Positions 62,298-64,000 of a DNA stretch of 64,000 nt are shown one piece after another; position 1 is the first letter of the stretch; the number at the start of each line of letters is the position of its first letter. The notes under the pieces are model-generated. The model worked only from the letters and a program-made list of their open reading frames with translations. It made no database searches and was not told where the DNA came from. A program made the position numbers and the translations under genes. This stretch comes from Gossypium raimondii (Eukaryota; Streptophyta; Magnoliopsida; Malvales; Malvaceae), in the NCBI RefSeq assembly GCF_025698545.1, contig NC_068569.1:19344001-19408000 (forward strand), written 5' to 3'.

Positions 62298-62771
62298 CTA
62301 CTGGAGTTCATCGAACTTTGACGCTTCTGCTTCCCTCATTGCAATTGCATTTCTCTCATTGCCGCCTCTCTTCTTCTCTTGTCTTGCATCTACTTTAAGT
62401 CTTCTGAGTTCTTCATACTTTCGTTGAACCTCAGCTTCTCTCGCTGCTGCATCTGCTTTCAGTTGTAGCTGGAGTTCTTCATATCTTTTTTGAACCTCAG
62501 CTTCTCTCGATGTTGCCTCCACTTTAAGTTGTGCAATTTGCTCAATTGTTGTCGCTTGCATCTGAGCCATCTGGTCTCTTAACCTCTGAACTTTAACTTC
62601 GGCTCGACTCCCCAAAGGCATATATTGTTGCGAGCTAGATCCAAAATATTGGGATGGGTTAACAAAAATATCCTTGAAATCGAACCCGACCATACCTTTC
62701 AGGACCCAAAACTTCAGCGATAATCCGGTTATCAATGTCGTCAATATGAACAGAACTATCATTGGAAGCAA
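62298..62771 (-). pseudogene. Second-gene C-terminal exon in the deleted CACTA copy
   Basis: A 157-codon minus-strand frame equivalent to 34586-35026: SQYFGSSSQQYMPLGSRAE, then the EAEVQKRYEELQ coiled coil. Its ending differs because of indels, and upstream exons are deleted. Confidence 0.72.
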
Positions 62772-62904
62772 TCGCTTCGTACTCCGCCTTTTTATCCTTT
62801 AATTTTTCCTAAAAAATAAATCACATAGTTAGGAACGCAATATATATTAAAAAACCCAATGCAACATAACTTAAAAATATTTGCATTACAATAAATGAAA
62901 AAAC

Positions 62905-63113
62905 CATTGTTTATAACCACGAACAAACCCATCAACAATTAGATGCTCTTAGACAACTTCACGATAATGCCAGTTTATGTTGACACACTTCTTACACGGG
63001 CAAAGAATCATGTTCTCTTGGCTTGCATATTGAAATACAAAATTTAGAAAAGTTTGTACTCCATTTCGATAACCGTCGCTTACCCTTGACAAATTCATCC
63101 AAGATCGGTCCAT
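62905..63113 (-). pseudogene. Transposase N-terminal fragment in the deleted CACTA copy
   Basis: From an ATG at 63113 the minus strand reads MDRSWMNLSRVSDGYRNGV onward in one frame through the region where the larger copy is frameshifted, then truncates at the internal deletion near 62901. An in-frame stop or small changes lie further on. Confidence 0.65.
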
Positions 63114-63169
63114 TTCTTATTTCTTGAAGCCTAATCTTGACAATAAATTGCACGGGTTTAGGATTTAGG

Positions 63170-63930
63170 AATAAGTATAATTAAGCTATGTAAGTTATGT
63201 ATTATGTAAGTTATTTATTATGAAAATTATGTAAGTTGTGTATTATGAAAATTATGCTATGTAAGTTTTGTAAGTCATATAAGTTATGTATTATGTAAGT
63301 TATGTAAGTTATTTATTATGCAAATTAAGTAAGTTATGTAATTTACGAATAATTAAAAAATGCAAGTTATGTAAGTTATAAGTTATGTAAGTTATGTATA
63401 ATATTAATTAACTAATTTATGTAATTTATGTATAATATTAATTAATTAAGTTATGTAATTTATGTATATTAATTAAGTTATGTAATTTATGTATAATATT
63501 AATGTAAGTTATGTATAATATGTATAATATTAATGTAAGTTATGTAAGTTGTAAGTTATGTAAGTTATGTATAATATTAATTAACTAAGTTATGTAATTT
63601 ATGTATAATATTAATGTAAGTTATGTATAATATTAATTAATTAAGTTATGTAATTTATGTATAATATTAATTAATTAATTAAGTTATGTAATTTATGTAT
63701 AATATTAATTAATTAATTAAGTTATGTAATTTATGTATAATATTAATGTAAGTTATGTATAATATTAATTAATTAAGTTATGTAATTTATGTATAATACT
63801 AATTAATTAATTAAGTTATGTAATTTATGTATAATATTAATTCATTAAGTTATGTAATTTATGTATAATATTAATGTAAGTTATGTATAATATTAATGTA
63901 AGTTATGTAATCTATGTATATTAATTAATT
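63170..63930. repeat. AAGTTATGTA / AATTTATGTATAATATTAAT tandem repeats
   Basis: Irregular units TAAGTTATGTAATTTATGTA and TAATATTAATTAATTAAG recur over about 760 bp. Same family as 40140-41010, but with an added ATTAATTAA component that is rare there. Confidence 0.85.
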
Positions 63931-64000
63931 AAATGATATGTACAAGCTTATTGAAGCTAAGAAAAGTAGAATTATCCTTTCACTTTTGTGTCTCCTCTTC

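Larger units (their letters stand above)
61388..64000 (-). mobile_element. Internally deleted CACTA element, right end outside window
   Basis: Begins CACTACACCAAAACAGGC after ACA, the likely target duplication. Subterminal repeats, the second-gene C-terminal exon and then the transposase N-terminus follow in the order of the 33645 element, but the DNA between (equivalent of about 35141-39890) is missing. It continues into AAGTTATGTA-type repeats. It is a nonautonomous derivative of the same family. Confidence 0.9.

Overview
The window looks like a dicot plant nuclear genome, most likely cotton (Gossypium). It is AT-rich, its genes have introns with GT..AG borders, and nested LTR retrotransposons plus DNA transposons fill most of the sequence. 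The Gossypium assignment is inference: the CACTA termini with TTTAGCGGCG subterminal repeats, the Tat/Ogre-type Gypsy elements and the Mutator remnant resemble repeats I associate with cotton. I see no bacterial, organellar or CRISPR-like sequence.

Three host genes are supported. (1) A multi-exon minus-strand gene enters from the left edge. Fourteen coding exons can be traced from an ATG at 3005 down to base 1 with matching splice phases, preceded by a noncoding first exon and a TATAAATA box. I do not recognise the product. (2) A two-exon minus-strand HIPP gene (heavy-metal-associated isoprenylated plant protein, 150 aa, C-terminal CaaX box) lies at 31159-31717. (3) A FANTASTIC FOUR/FAF-like gene (324 aa) lies at 58574-59548 on the plus strand, with a TATA box and a probable 5' UTR intron.

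The rest is largely mobile DNA. From left to right: a solo Tat/Ogre-type LTR (5588-7840); a deleted Copia-like element (about 8028-9580) abutting a LINE/DUF4283 scrap; a 17.65-kb Gypsy element of the Tat/Ogre lineage (10292-27942, target duplication ACATA) whose 3' LTR carries a 3.0-kb solo LTR of another family (23512-26513, duplication AAGGG); an 11.56-kb CACTA element (33645-45204, duplication GGT) with decayed TNP2-like and Transposase_24-like genes; a minus-strand Tat/Ogre relative with a large internal deletion (47195-50207, duplication ATGTG); a short Mutator-like element (about 51915-54184); and, at the right edge, an internally deleted CACTA copy (61388 to beyond 64000).

The long Gypsy element encodes gag, protease, G-patch, RT, RNase H, a second (archaeal-type) RNase H and integrase. 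It is interrupted by seven in-frame stops and one frameshift. A 244-bp sequence between protease and RT has the splice signals and phase of the intron known from Ogre elements. Its 3' untranslated region carries about 42-bp tandem repeats, locally arranged as 127-bp trimers. A block of about 0.7 kb occurs once upstream and twice downstream of the FAF-like gene, and the right-hand CACTA element interrupts its third copy.

No new biological system is evident. The unusual material is structural: retroelement architecture, transposon deletion derivatives and duplicated promoter-like sequence. All calls come from reading the sequence; no database search was possible.
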